Of a stretch of 30,627 nt of DNA, positions 9,101-16,523 are shown one piece after another. The notes under the pieces are model-generated. The model searched no databases. It was not told the origin of the DNA and saw only the letters and a list, made by a program, of their open reading frames with translations. Both the position numbers and the translations under genes were made by a program. How positions within the stretch are numbered: position 1 is the stretch's first letter; every line of letters begins with the position of its first letter. The DNA comes from CAZUCE01 sp964619265 (lineage in GTDB: Bacteria > Planctomycetota > UBA1135 > GCA-002686595). Location: contig CAZUCE010000045.1 in assembly GCA_964619265.1 (NCBI GenBank), positions 1-30,627 on the forward strand, in the 5' to 3' direction.

Positions 9101-9220
9101 ACGATTCCGATCTCCAGCACCGGGCTCTTCCTTGACCTCGCGTGGGTTGCACTCGACATCACCGTCCCGAGCCTGATCGGATTCCGCGGGGCAACCGCTC
9201 AGGTCTACCTCGGCCTCTGA
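6149..9220 (+). CDS. Large secreted beta-propeller-like protein (hypothetical)
   Basis: This 1023-residue protein has an N-terminal signal sequence: basic residues, then a hydrophobic stretch at about residues 16-38. It is therefore probably exported. The body is full of short strand-turn repeats (for example GQIVAVTSAGVVHTVD, GRLAAVSRQGTVLRID, GQVWIAD, GELWVLERG) typical of NHL/SMP-30/YncE-like propellers. A block of roughly 290 residues recurs: GPADG plus VSTTFNDPNNVIV from residue 359 matches GPADG plus VSTLFTDPQNLVI from residue 653, with a weaker copy from about residue 75. The last 110 residues form a separate beta-rich, Gly/Leu/Pro-rich tail ending in VYLGL. The start shown is TTG 6149; ATG 6215 would give a shorter signal peptide. 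No catalytic motif is visible. It may be a binding or structural surface protein. Confidence 0.75.
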   Translation: MARRCVKRRAFLTRFATSAVQIMFFALLLQVPLATIPGEVCDLAPDPFGPSGAGFYATTEGEIGRFDPAGQLTQILPAGSFPAALRATYPAPSGDLIVLDELGDLYRLPQATGPATLYYDDLFLVQEPTDLVVDDAGVALLACRTISTGTFAVAHVSPDGQEWAYLDVANQPLALSPDSSGVDYVMSDGQGFLQAFEELHEAPRTTVLTSATGFATATLDGDLAVEEDGDVWFIAGNQLRFLDRSTNITSLALTAPGPLRGVLIAPASSGLGHSVFYSGGAGGSTLWEGPACGPPVPAFTASFGPVPGRGAQRAFSGMNIFDLTTDLTGNLLLAGDLWGAEQAVRRLTIPGFQNSVIAGPADGISGRLEGAAVTPGGQIVAVTSAGVVHTVDEDPLGTVVSTTFNDPNNVIVRAKDLAIGRQGQVWIADWRAYQQGAIQHVDASGQLTTLHANLETRGLAPDPFGAKLLLTEWIGEGFEGRIQSLNVITAQTETLPSMGDLNISNGGVWADGDLLVDARGDTYVACEDEFSVLRHDREHDVKVRVSSGYLNRPAGLALAPASSPGTSATGWSLYVAERNFIWEVDDALPPGPSGLDPFAPAAGTLLGWTRPEHGSPADVIRDPASSDLLAVTDAGYLLRYSLGSVEPASVLRGPADGLPVALSSITATQDGRLAAVSRQGTVLRIDTWAGYAVSTLFTDPQNLVIDAVELVAEPSGDFLLLEADPTVFQGGRIWRLAGTSLSEVADTHHGQAGMLDPTSGELWVLERGRDGEGGEILRVDLSEAPVRAGHARSFPFRTFFGERGSGGLAMNAGGDAFVLEGATGRVWKLDRASGAVLPVGGQYSRPRSATVSVGRSGIAGPGGASLFVLDGPAIYEHGIEGTAPGLLTANLGLPRADLTAPARRVFPGFNSIRVEEPGSAGLTFAILSGFSGKLPGLPLDVNLLFPLNFDSMFQLSGSSVLPDFSGTLDGAGVSPATTGVQLPATIPISSTGLFLDLAWVALDITVPSLIGFRGATAQVYLGL

Positions 9221-9224
9221 CGGC

Positions 9225-9953
9225 TTGCAGGCGAGAAGGTTCCAGCCCCGTTCGGGCAAGCCCCTCGCCCCCGTTCGATTCCGGCGCGCTTTCGTGTCCA
9301 CGACTGAAACCCACCCGCCCGCTTCCAGGTCCGCGCTCCGTCGCCTAGCTGGAGCCGTCCGCTGGAGTTTCGCGTTCGACCTCTACGATGTGTTCATCCG
9401 AGAGGTGCTCACGAGCGACGCCAAGTTCCATCCACCGGAGGGCTACGCCTTCCGATTTGGCACACCGGAGGACCTGGAACGCTGCACGCCTTACCACACA
9501 GAGTTAGGCGAACGGGATCGCAACCACGGCCAGCTTCGACTCGACGTGGGTCATCGCCTGGTGGTTGGCCTAGCGGACCAACTCCCTGTGTTCACCATGT
9601 GGATCAACCCCCGGAACCTGAATGTGCCGGGCGAATTGAAACGCCGCTTGGAGGAAACTCAGGTCTTTATCTACAAGGCCTTCACCAGCCCGGACCACCG
9701 CGGGCGCAAGCTCTATCAAGCCGGGATGGCGTTTGTCCTGGCCGATCTGGTCGCAACAGGTGGAACCGAGTTGGTCGGCTACGCGCACCTCCAAAAGCGA
9801 GCCTCGCGCGGGGGGCTCGCTCGCCTGGGATTCAGCTCCTGCGGAACCTATCGAGTGCTCGGCTTCCGCAGCCTGCGACGCGTCCTGGTGTCCAGGCAGC
9901 TCCATTCCAAATTTCCCGAGGCCGTGCCGCGCAGCCACAGGAACTGGACCTAG
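9225..9953 (+). CDS. GNAT family N-acyltransferase
   Basis: The product fits the GNAT fold. An acetyl-CoA-binding motif A reads FTSPDHRGRKLYQAG near residues 153-167, followed by a helix, a strand ending in VGYAHLQKRAS and the terminal LGFSSCGTYRVLGFRSL, which resembles the usual motif B end. Acyl-CoA-dependent acylation of an amine is the expected chemistry; the acceptor is unknown. The frame starts at TTG 9225, only four bases after the propeller stop. GTG 9294 is an equally good start and removes a basic 23-residue leader of uncertain value. It lies upstream of a sulfatase-fold membrane enzyme and a second acyltransferase, suggesting work on an envelope glycan or its precursor. Confidence 0.72.
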   Translation: MQARRFQPRSGKPLAPVRFRRAFVSTTETHPPASRSALRRLAGAVRWSFAFDLYDVFIREVLTSDAKFHPPEGYAFRFGTPEDLERCTPYHTELGERDRNHGQLRLDVGHRLVVGLADQLPVFTMWINPRNLNVPGELKRRLEETQVFIYKAFTSPDHRGRKLYQAGMAFVLADLVATGGTELVGYAHLQKRASRGGLARLGFSSCGTYRVLGFRSLRRVLVSRQLHSKFPEAVPRSHRNWT

Positions 9954-10027
9954 GCGGCCGCGAGCTCCGAACGGCACTCAAAGGCGCGAAACCGCTCCCT
10001 TCCCGCTAAACAACCAGCCCCCCACCC

Positions 10028-12247
10028 ATGTCCGCCCCTTCTGCCGACCCGCCGACTTCCATGCCGCGCTTCGTGCTGCGCTGCGCGCTCGGCGGCGGAG
10101 CGCTGGCTTTTGTGATTCTGGGTGGACTTTCCGTCCGGCGCGCCGTCACGGCCGAACACGTCCGCGAATTTCAAGCCGGCGAACCTTCCGGCCTGGCCGA
10201 GCGCCTATCCGCTATGGTCCAAGGCTTCGCGCTCGAGGGCCTTGGCTTCGCCTTGCTGTTTGGACTGGCCGCGGTGGTCGGTGGGCTGCTAGGGGGTTTG
10301 TTGCTGCGGGGCGGATCGCGGGACGGCGCGCGCTTCGGCGGTTTCGTCCTGGCTCTGGGCGCCCTTTGGCAGTGGTGCTACCTCGGTACATACTTCGCCG
10401 GCCAATACCTGCCGTTCCTCCCGCCCCTGTCGCTCGCCGCGGTAACCGGCGCAAGCCTCTTGGCTGCCTTGGCCGGCCTTTCGGTTCACACGTTCCTGCA
10501 CAGCCTGGCGCCTGGCGGGGGCTCCCGTCCAGCTCCCGCCCGCGCGCTTGGCAGCGCTGTGGCCCTTGGTTTCGCGCTCCCGTTCGCGCTCGACTTCATC
10601 CAGGAGCACCCGGCCGGCTCCAGCAGTCCAGGCGCCCTGCTCGGCGGCGCTGGCGCGCTGCTGCTCAGTTTGCCCGCCGCTTACCTGCTCGCGCTGCTTT
10701 TCAAGCCCCTGGTCGGTCCTGCCCGAATCCCCGCTTCGCTGAGCGGAGCCACCACAGCGATCTGGACCTCGCTTTGCGCTTGCGCTCTCGCGATGCCTTT
10801 CCTTTGGGACCTCGGCGCAGGCCAGATTCCTCCCGCCCAAAGACTGACCTCGGCTACCCCCAAGCCCGCGGGCCCCAACGTGGTCTATGTGGTGGTCGAC
10901 ACCCTGCGTGCAGACGCCCTGTCCTGTTACGGCTACGAACGGCCAACTTCGCCCTTCCTCGACAGCATCGCCGAACATGGGACGCTGTTTGAGGACGCCA
11001 TGTCCGCAGCGGCCTGGACCAAACCCTCGACCGCGACTTTGCTCACCGGCTTGTACCCCTCGCGACACGGCGCCTTGCACCACGGATCGCTGTTGCGAGT
11101 ACCCGAGGGAGAACAAACCCTAGCGGAGACCTTCTCGAGGGCCGGTTACGCCACGGGAGCCTTCGTCACCAACCCCAATATCAAACGCATTTTCGCTTTC
11201 GATCGCGGCTTTGCGCACTTTTTTGACTCACCGGTCGAGGACACGGTCACCACCGCGGCTCTGCGCACCAGCTTGTTCGGCCGGCTGCTGACTGCCGTGA
11301 CGCGCCGCCAGTTCAATTGGAAGTACGAAAACGACGTGCTCGCGATGAACGCGCAGATCCTTCCCTGGCTGGAGGCCAATCGAGACGAGCGTTTCTTCCT
11401 TTATCTGCACTACATCGATCCGCACTCGCCCTACGAACCACCAGCCCGCTGGCGCCGGGAATTCGAAGGCGATCACGGTCTGGTCCTGCACAACGAGCGC
11501 AAGCGCCTGGTCGGTCGAGATCGCTACGACGCGGAAATTCGCTACACCGACGAGGGTCTCGAGCAGCTCGTGAGCAAACTGCAAGACCTAGACCTGTGGG
11601 GCGAGACGGTGTTCGTACTCACCTCGGACCATGGCGAGGAGTGGTTTGAAAAGGACGAGGTCCTAGGGCACGGCTTCTCCCTGTACCAACCAGCGATTCA
11701 CGTGCCGCTCATCGCCCACGGTCCGGGGGTGCCTAGCGGGCGTCGTGTGAAGGGGCCGGTCGAATTGGTCGACCTGCCGGCCACGCTCGCAGACCTCGCC
11801 GGCCTGCTCCCCAGTTCGCCGGGCCATCCCCCGCGACATGGCGACGGAACCAGCTTTCGCGCAGCGTTCGAAACCGAGAACTGGGAGGACCCGGAGCTCG
11901 CGTTCCTCGAAAACGATTTCGGCATGCGCCATGATGAATCGCGCAGCTTTGTTTTGCGCGGCGTCCGGCGCGGCCCCTGGAAACTCGTCCTGACCGAAGA
12001 GAGTCTCTACCGGCCGCCGGCCGACGGCTACCCCGAGCAGGAGCTGTATCACATGGGGCTCGACCCCCTGGAGCAGGACAACCTGTTCTTCGAGGAGCAG
12101 CACCGCCCCCTGGTCGACGAGCTGATTCAGGCGCTCTTCGAACACGGCTCGTTCCTGGAGACCTTCGGTCTCCGCGACGGAGAGGAAGCCATCTTCGGCG
12201 CAGCCATCGAAGCGCAATTGGAACAGCTCGGCTACTTGGACGATTGA
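10028..12247 (+). CDS. Membrane-anchored sulfatase/alkaline-phosphatase-fold enzyme with Thr at the nucleophile site
   Basis: The first 265 residues contain about seven hydrophobic helices; the rest is an alkaline-phosphatase-superfamily domain, probably outside the membrane. Metal-site elements are visible: VVVDTLRAD (Asp291, Asp296) and TSDHGEE (Asp534, His535). YIDPHSPYEP is a typical sulfatase-family active-site segment. The nucleophile region reads WTKPSTATLLTGLYPSRHG, with Thr331 where true sulfatases have Cys or Ser of the C/S-x-P-x-R formylglycine motif. In LtaS and EptA-type phosphotransferases of the same superfamily the nucleophile is Thr. The enzyme could therefore transfer or cleave a phospho group rather than hydrolyse sulfate esters; this is inference. 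It starts at ATG 10028 and its stop overlaps the next start. Confidence 0.87.
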   Translation: MSAPSADPPTSMPRFVLRCALGGGALAFVILGGLSVRRAVTAEHVREFQAGEPSGLAERLSAMVQGFALEGLGFALLFGLAAVVGGLLGGLLLRGGSRDGARFGGFVLALGALWQWCYLGTYFAGQYLPFLPPLSLAAVTGASLLAALAGLSVHTFLHSLAPGGGSRPAPARALGSAVALGFALPFALDFIQEHPAGSSSPGALLGGAGALLLSLPAAYLLALLFKPLVGPARIPASLSGATTAIWTSLCACALAMPFLWDLGAGQIPPAQRLTSATPKPAGPNVVYVVVDTLRADALSCYGYERPTSPFLDSIAEHGTLFEDAMSAAAWTKPSTATLLTGLYPSRHGALHHGSLLRVPEGEQTLAETFSRAGYATGAFVTNPNIKRIFAFDRGFAHFFDSPVEDTVTTAALRTSLFGRLLTAVTRRQFNWKYENDVLAMNAQILPWLEANRDERFFLYLHYIDPHSPYEPPARWRREFEGDHGLVLHNERKRLVGRDRYDAEIRYTDEGLEQLVSKLQDLDLWGETVFVLTSDHGEEWFEKDEVLGHGFSLYQPAIHVPLIAHGPGVPSGRRVKGPVELVDLPATLADLAGLLPSSPGHPPRHGDGTSFRAAFETENWEDPELAFLENDFGMRHDESRSFVLRGVRRGPWKLVLTEESLYRPPADGYPEQELYHMGLDPLEQDNLFFEEQHRPLVDELIQALFEHGSFLETFGLRDGEEAIFGAAIEAQLEQLGYLDD

Positions 12248-13329
12248 GTTCCCCGCACGACCTTCAACTAGAGACGTTCCGCGGCTTCGCGGAATTTCAG
12301 GCCCGAGAAGGGCTGTGGCGCGACCTGCTAGCCCGCAGCGCTGCTGCCCAGTTGCCAAACGACTTCGACTGGCTAAGCGCCCACTTTCTGAGTTTTGCGC
12401 AGCGGGACAAGCTGCGCGGCGCTGTGGTACGCGACCGGAACAACACGCCCCTGGGCGCCTTCGCCCTGGTCCCTGAATTCGACCGTTCCAGTCCGCTGCT
12501 ACCGCGCCTGCGCCCGATCGGAGACGGGAGCTTCGATTCGGACGATCTCGAGCCGCTCGCGGTCCGCGGTCACGAGCCGGAAGTGGCCGAGGCCTTCGTC
12601 CACCATGTCTCGCACCTGCGGCGGGCCTCCGCGGTGGTTTTGGGCTCTGTGGATGGGGAGTCTCCGATGATTCGCGCACTGCTCGCCGAGCTGAAGCGAC
12701 GCGGACAGACCCCGCGGATTCACCCCGGAGAGGCCGGCGTTTCGGAGTTGGGCGAGGACCTAGAAAGTACCCTGGCCTCGCTGGCCAGCCGCATGCGCAG
12801 CAAGGTCCGCCAGGCGCTGCGCAAGTGCCAGGCCGCGGGCGCCGTGTTCGATCGCTGTGAAAAGTCGGACCAGCTCTCCGAATTCACCGGCCAACTGCTG
12901 CGCTTGCACACCTTGCGCTGGCAGGCGCTCGGAGAACCCGGAGCCTTCGGCGACACGCGACGCGTCGAGTTCTATTCCCGGTTGCTACCGCCCTTTTTGG
13001 AACGCGGACAGCTTGCGCTAACGCGACTTTCCATCGGCGGAGAAGCCGTAGCCCTGCAGCTTGGGTTTTGTGCCGGCGATCGGTACATCCAGCTCCAGGA
13101 GGGCTACGACCCGCGCTTTGAGGACCTACGTGTGGGCGTTGCGCTACGTGCGCAGTCGATCGAGTATCTGACGGCGAACGGCGTGCGGGTTTACGACTTT
13201 TTGGCGGGCTTCACGAAGCACAAAAAGGACTGGGGGGCGGTTTCGCGCCCGGCGCCGACGATCGCCATCCCTACCGGCAATCCGCTGGGTCGGGCGCGCT
13301 TCGCCCTGCTCCGCCTGCGAGAACGGTAA
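12244..13329 (+). CDS. CelD/BcsL-type GNAT acyltransferase
   Basis: The 361-residue product matches the Acetyltransf_6 (CelD/BcsL, FemAB-like) group, often found with cellulose or exopolysaccharide loci. The clearest part is residues 175-325: a basic helix LASRMRSKVRQALRKCQ, an LHTLRW segment, then FYSRLLPPFLERGQLALTRL, GGEAVALQLGF and a closing YDFLAGFTKHKKDW, the usual C-terminal signature. The start is TTG at 12244, inside the upstream stop (TTGA overlap), which predicts translational coupling. It likely acylates or aminoacylates a cell-envelope component together with the two genes upstream. The family is well supported; the acceptor is unknown. Confidence 0.82.
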   Translation: MSSPHDLQLETFRGFAEFQAREGLWRDLLARSAAAQLPNDFDWLSAHFLSFAQRDKLRGAVVRDRNNTPLGAFALVPEFDRSSPLLPRLRPIGDGSFDSDDLEPLAVRGHEPEVAEAFVHHVSHLRRASAVVLGSVDGESPMIRALLAELKRRGQTPRIHPGEAGVSELGEDLESTLASLASRMRSKVRQALRKCQAAGAVFDRCEKSDQLSEFTGQLLRLHTLRWQALGEPGAFGDTRRVEFYSRLLPPFLERGQLALTRLSIGGEAVALQLGFCAGDRYIQLQEGYDPRFEDLRVGVALRAQSIEYLTANGVRVYDFLAGFTKHKKDWGAVSRPAPTIAIPTGNPLGRARFALLRLRER

Positions 13330-13357
13330 TTCGCAGGATCCCTCCGTACTCAGGGCC

Positions 13358-13819
13358 CTAGTCGTGGGGATTGCGACGACCTTGCTTGCGCTCGGAGTTG
13401 CGTTTCTTGGCTTCCAGGCGCTTGCGATTCGCCGATCGCGGCTTGCGGGTCTTCTTTCTGCGGCGCGGCTTGTGGTTGAGCACTTTCAGCTTTTCAATCA
13501 AGCGCTCAAAGGCCGTTTCGCGGTTGCGCGTTTGACTGCGCTCCGAGGTCGCTACCACGGTGATCCCGCTCGGCGGATGGTGCAACCGGACCCCTGTTTC
13601 GACCTTGTTGCGGTGTTGACCACCGGGACCGGATCCGCGCACGAAGGACAGCTCGACCTCTTTTTCGAGCACCGAGCGCTCGATCGAGTAGTGAACCGGC
13701 TTGGGCGCCGGGGCAGGATCCGGGCGCGGCTGCTCTGGCCGTAGATTGTCCGGCCGCAGGTTGTCCGGCAGCTGATCCTCCGGAAGCCGATCCGGCGCGG
13801 GGGGGGACGGCTGTGTCAT
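13358..13819 (-). CDS. Release-factor-like peptidyl-tRNA hydrolase (ArfB/YaeJ-type ribosome rescue)
   Basis: From ATG 13819 the product has 153 residues. It contains the GGQ motif at residues 66-68 within RGSGPGGQHRNKVETGVRL, followed by PPSGITV and SERSQTRNRETAFERL, as in domain 3 of class I release factors. There are no stop-codon recognition domains. The C-terminal 45 residues are very rich in Lys and Arg, like the tail that ArfB inserts in the empty mRNA channel of stalled ribosomes. The first 40 residues are Pro-rich with five-residue repeats, which is unusual. The start overlaps the ABC transporter stop as ATGA, predicting coupled translation. Release of peptides from stalled ribosomes is the expected role; ArfB versus another RF-like subgroup is not decided. 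Confidence 0.85.
   Translation of the reverse strand: MTQPSPPAPDRLPEDQLPDNLRPDNLRPEQPRPDPAPAPKPVHYSIERSVLEKEVELSFVRGSGPGGQHRNKVETGVRLHHPPSGITVVATSERSQTRNRETAFERLIEKLKVLNHKPRRRKKTRKPRSANRKRLEAKKRNSERKQGRRNPHD
13742..13796 (-). repeat. Imperfect 15-bp tandem repeats in the release-factor-like gene
   Basis: Three to four copies of a 15-base unit built around TCCGG encode LPEDQ-LPDNL-RPDNL-RPEQP on the minus strand. The copies differ at several bases. They make up most of the Pro-rich N-terminal extension. Confidence 0.6.
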
Positions 13820-15603
13820 GACGCCTCGACCTCCTGCTGCTCGCCGGTTTGCACGCGCCACAAGGCGGCATAGGCACCGTCTTTCGCGAGCAACTCTTCG
13901 TGGGTGCCTCGTTCGACGAAGCGACCCTTCTCGAGCACCCAAATCGCCTTGGCGTGGCGCACGGTCGACAGCCGGTGCGCGATGACCAGCATGGTTCGCT
14001 GCTTGCCAAGCACTCGCAAGGAGCGCTGGATGGCAGCTTCGGTCTCGTTGTCCACGGCCGAGGTCGCTTCGTCCAAGATCAGCACCGGCCGATCCCCCAG
14101 CACTGCCCGAGCGATCCCGAGACGCTGACGCTGGCCACCTGAAAGTCGCTGCCCCCGCTCGCCCACGATGCGGTCGAGCCCTTCGGGCAACGAGTCCACG
14201 AATTCGTCGGCCTCCGCCGCGGCCAGCGCCGCGCGGATTTCGGCTTCGGTCGCGTCCGGTTCGCCCAGGGCCACGTTTTCAGCGATCGTTCCATGACGCA
14301 GAAAGACCTCCTGGGGAACCAGGCCAATCGCACCTCGCAGGCTTTGAAAGTCCAGCTCGCGCAGGTCGATGCCATCCAAAGTCACGCGTCCTCCGGTGGG
14401 ATCCGCGAAGCGCAGAGCCAATTTGACAAGCGTGCTCTTTCCCGAACCGGTCGAACCGACGATCGCGGTGGTCTGTCCCGCGGGCACCTCGAGGTCGATT
14501 CCCGAAAGGACTTCGGGGCCGTCTCCGTAGCGGAACTGGACACCCTCAAAGCGCAGGGCGCCGCGCACGGCTGCGCGCGGAATACGATGGGTCCCCGGAA
14601 CGACGCTGGGGGAATGATCGAGCAATCCAAACAGCCGGCGCGAGGAGGCCATGGCGCGCTGGTAGAGATCGAGCGTTTCACCCAGGCGGGTGAGCGGCCA
14701 CAGCAACCGTTGGATCAGAAAGACCATGGTCGCGTACAAACCGACCTCGAGCGCTCCGTCCAGAACGCGCCAGCCGGCCAGAACCAGCATGGCCACAAAG
14801 CCCAGCACGATGATCATGCGAATCAGCGGAACGAACGCGGAAGAGAGCCGAATGGCCGACCCATTGGCTTCGGCGTAGGCGCGGCTCTTGCGTTCGATCC
14901 GTGCAGTTTCGCGAGCCTCGGCGGTCGAGCTTTGAATCGTGGTGATCCCGCCCAAATTGGCGGCCAGATCCGAATTCAGGTCTCCGGCTTTCTCGCGAAC
15001 CTCGCGGTACCTTGGCTCCAAGCGCTTTTGATAGCGCATGGCTGCAATCGCAACGATCGGCATCGGCACCATCGCCACCCAGGTGACTTCACCGGCCGCG
15101 ACCAGAAAGGTCCCGCCGATGGTCAAGACGGTGGTTGCAAGCTGCAGGAGATCGCTCGCGCCCCGGTCGAGAAACCGTTCGAGCTGATTGACGTCATCGC
15201 CCAGCACCGACATCAGACCGCCGCTCGTGCGCTGTTCGAAGAAGCCCACCTCAAGGGTCTGCACGTGCGAATATGCGTCGATCCGCAACTTGTGCTGGAG
15301 ATCCTGGGCCAATCCCCGCCAGGCCACTTGGAACAGAATCTCGAACAGCGACTCCAGCCCCCACACGATCACCGTCAGGGCAGCCAGCACCACCAACTGC
15401 CCCTTCGGGTCGGCCACGCCGAGGTCGCCGAGCAGCGAGGCCTCGCGCTCCACCACGACGTCCACCGCCAAACCGATCAGGTACGGCGGCGCCAGGTCGA
15501 ACAGCTTGTTCGCGACCGAACAAAAACTGGCCCACAGAATCCGGGGACGGTCCCCGCGTAGGTAGGTGGCGAGCCGGCGCAGCGGCTGGGTCTCGGCATT
15601 CAA
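13816..15603 (-). CDS. ABC transporter, fused permease and ATPase (exporter, MsbA/lipid A-type family)
   Basis: This 595-residue half-transporter has six membrane helices in residues 1-310, followed by a nucleotide-binding domain. Walker A is GSTGSGKST near residues 381-389. The Q-loop region reads GLVPQEVFL, the signature is LSGGQRQR near residue 484, Walker B is VLILDEATSAVD, and the switch His is in VIAHRLSTVRHA. All catalytic residues are present. Such exporters act as homodimers on lipids, peptides or drugs; the substrate is not predictable. The start is TTG 15603, supported by AGAGG five bases upstream. An ATG at 15599 is out of frame. It follows the TPR gene by 15 bases and overlaps the release-factor-like gene by ATGA. 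Confidence 0.93.
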   Translation of the reverse strand: MNAETQPLRRLATYLRGDRPRILWASFCSVANKLFDLAPPYLIGLAVDVVVEREASLLGDLGVADPKGQLVVLAALTVIVWGLESLFEILFQVAWRGLAQDLQHKLRIDAYSHVQTLEVGFFEQRTSGGLMSVLGDDVNQLERFLDRGASDLLQLATTVLTIGGTFLVAAGEVTWVAMVPMPIVAIAAMRYQKRLEPRYREVREKAGDLNSDLAANLGGITTIQSSTAEARETARIERKSRAYAEANGSAIRLSSAFVPLIRMIIVLGFVAMLVLAGWRVLDGALEVGLYATMVFLIQRLLWPLTRLGETLDLYQRAMASSRRLFGLLDHSPSVVPGTHRIPRAAVRGALRFEGVQFRYGDGPEVLSGIDLEVPAGQTTAIVGSTGSGKSTLVKLALRFADPTGGRVTLDGIDLRELDFQSLRGAIGLVPQEVFLRHGTIAENVALGEPDATEAEIRAALAAAEADEFVDSLPEGLDRIVGERGQRLSGGQRQRLGIARAVLGDRPVLILDEATSAVDNETEAAIQRSLRVLGKQRTMLVIAHRLSTVRHAKAIWVLEKGRFVERGTHEELLAKDGAYAALWRVQTGEQQEVEAS

Positions 15604-15608
15604 GGGAT

Positions 15609-15613
15609 CCTCT
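15609..15613 (-). promoter_or_regulatory. Ribosome binding site deciding the TTG start of the ABC exporter
   Basis: On the minus strand AGAGG is followed by five bases and then TTG (15603). This is one of the few clear Shine-Dalgarno sites in the window and supports the TTG start. Confidence 0.5.
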
Positions 15614-15618
15614 GCGCG

Positions 15619-16470
15619 CTATTCGGTGGCTTGGGTGCGCTCGGCGAGCTGTTCAAGAGCTGCCCGGTCGCGGGAGCCTTCCGGTGCCAACTTCAATCCG
15701 GCCCGCACGGCTTCCGCAGCTCGCGAGCGGTTGCCAAGGGCCAGGCTCGCTTCGGCTAGCACGATCAGGTCGCTGATTTCAGAGCCGACAAATCCGATGG
15801 CGCGGTGAATCGAACGGGCCCGGGCGGACTCCAGGAGCGCGAGCTCTGAATTCCCCTGTTGCTGGGCGATTCTTCCGGCTAGAGAGCGGCCCATCCCGGT
15901 CCCCCACCAATCCCCCAAGGGCTCGGCAAGCTCGACCGTCTTAAGAGCTAGTTCAAGCGCACGTTCCAGGTCGCCCGCTTCCCGGGCTTCCCTTGCCTGC
16001 CCGAAGGTCTGCTGACCCTTGCGGAATTGGATCTGCTGCGCGCGATTCCAACCGGCAAAGCTGACCGCGTAGTCGGCTAACAGAGGCCGGTCGAGCACTT
16101 CCGCGGCGATGCGTGCACCGAACAGCGCGCGCGTGCGCAGGGCCTCGACCTCTTGCTGGATTTTTTGGGAATCTCCGGCAGGCTCGCCCTCACCCTCTCC
16201 CTCACGCAGCTTCTCCACGAGCCTCAAGCTGCGCTCCAGGTCAGCGTCGATCGTCCACAGCACAGGCTGGGGCGCGTTGCTCCACAATTCGGATAGTCGC
16301 TTGGAATCGCCTGTTGCGGCGGCCTCCCGGTAAGTGAGGACGAAGGGGTCCACCTCACCTGTTTCCTGGACGGCGGGAGCTGCGGCGAGCTGAGCCGGGG
16401 GCATCACCGCATCGGTGCGCAGCGCTCCGGCGATGAGCAGGACGAAAAAAGTGGTGTTCATGGGGAGCAT
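15619..16470 (-). CDS. Exported TPR-like repeat protein (hypothetical)
   Basis: A short N-terminal hydrophobic segment (FFVLLIAGAL) after few polar residues suggests a signal peptide. The start can be ATG 16470 or ATG 16461; the second gives a more normal leader. The remainder is helical and Ala/Glu/Leu-rich. TPR-like helix pairs are clearest at residues 150-280, for example AREAREAGDLERALELALKTVELAEPLGD and AEASLALGNRSRAAEAVRAGLKLAPEG. TPR domains hold protein partners, so a periplasmic adaptor is possible. The gene leads an apparent operon with an ABC exporter and a ribosome-rescue protein. I do not recognise a named family. Confidence 0.72.
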   Translation of the reverse strand: MLPMNTTFFVLLIAGALRTDAVMPPAQLAAAPAVQETGEVDPFVLTYREAAATGDSKRLSELWSNAPQPVLWTIDADLERSLRLVEKLREGEGEGEPAGDSQKIQQEVEALRTRALFGARIAAEVLDRPLLADYAVSFAGWNRAQQIQFRKGQQTFGQAREAREAGDLERALELALKTVELAEPLGDWWGTGMGRSLAGRIAQQQGNSELALLESARARSIHRAIGFVGSEISDLIVLAEASLALGNRSRAAEAVRAGLKLAPEGSRDRAALEQLAERTQATE

Positions 16471-16491
16471 GGTACGCCGCGCCCGGGCCCT

Positions 16492-16523
16492 GCTCCTGGA
16501 TCCGAGGTCGAGTTCCTGGATTC
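16492..16523. promoter_or_regulatory. Possible operator: two similar 12-mers 20 bases apart
   Basis: GCTCCTGGATCC at 16492-16503 and GTTCCTGGATTC at 16512-16523 match at 10 of 12 positions and lie two helical turns apart. They are 22-53 bases upstream of the TPR gene start. The spacing suggests a regulator site, but the match could be chance. Confidence 0.22.

Noticed and set aside
9733..10992. 419-codon plus-strand open frame spanning the GNAT and sulfatase-fold genes
   Set aside because: It is Arg/Pro-rich without motifs and overlaps two recognised genes in another frame.
14293..15561. Long plus-strand open frame (422 codons) opposite the ABC exporter
   Set aside because: It is fully antisense to a certain ABC transporter gene, has Gln/Arg/His-rich composition and shows no family motif; it is a by-product of high GC.
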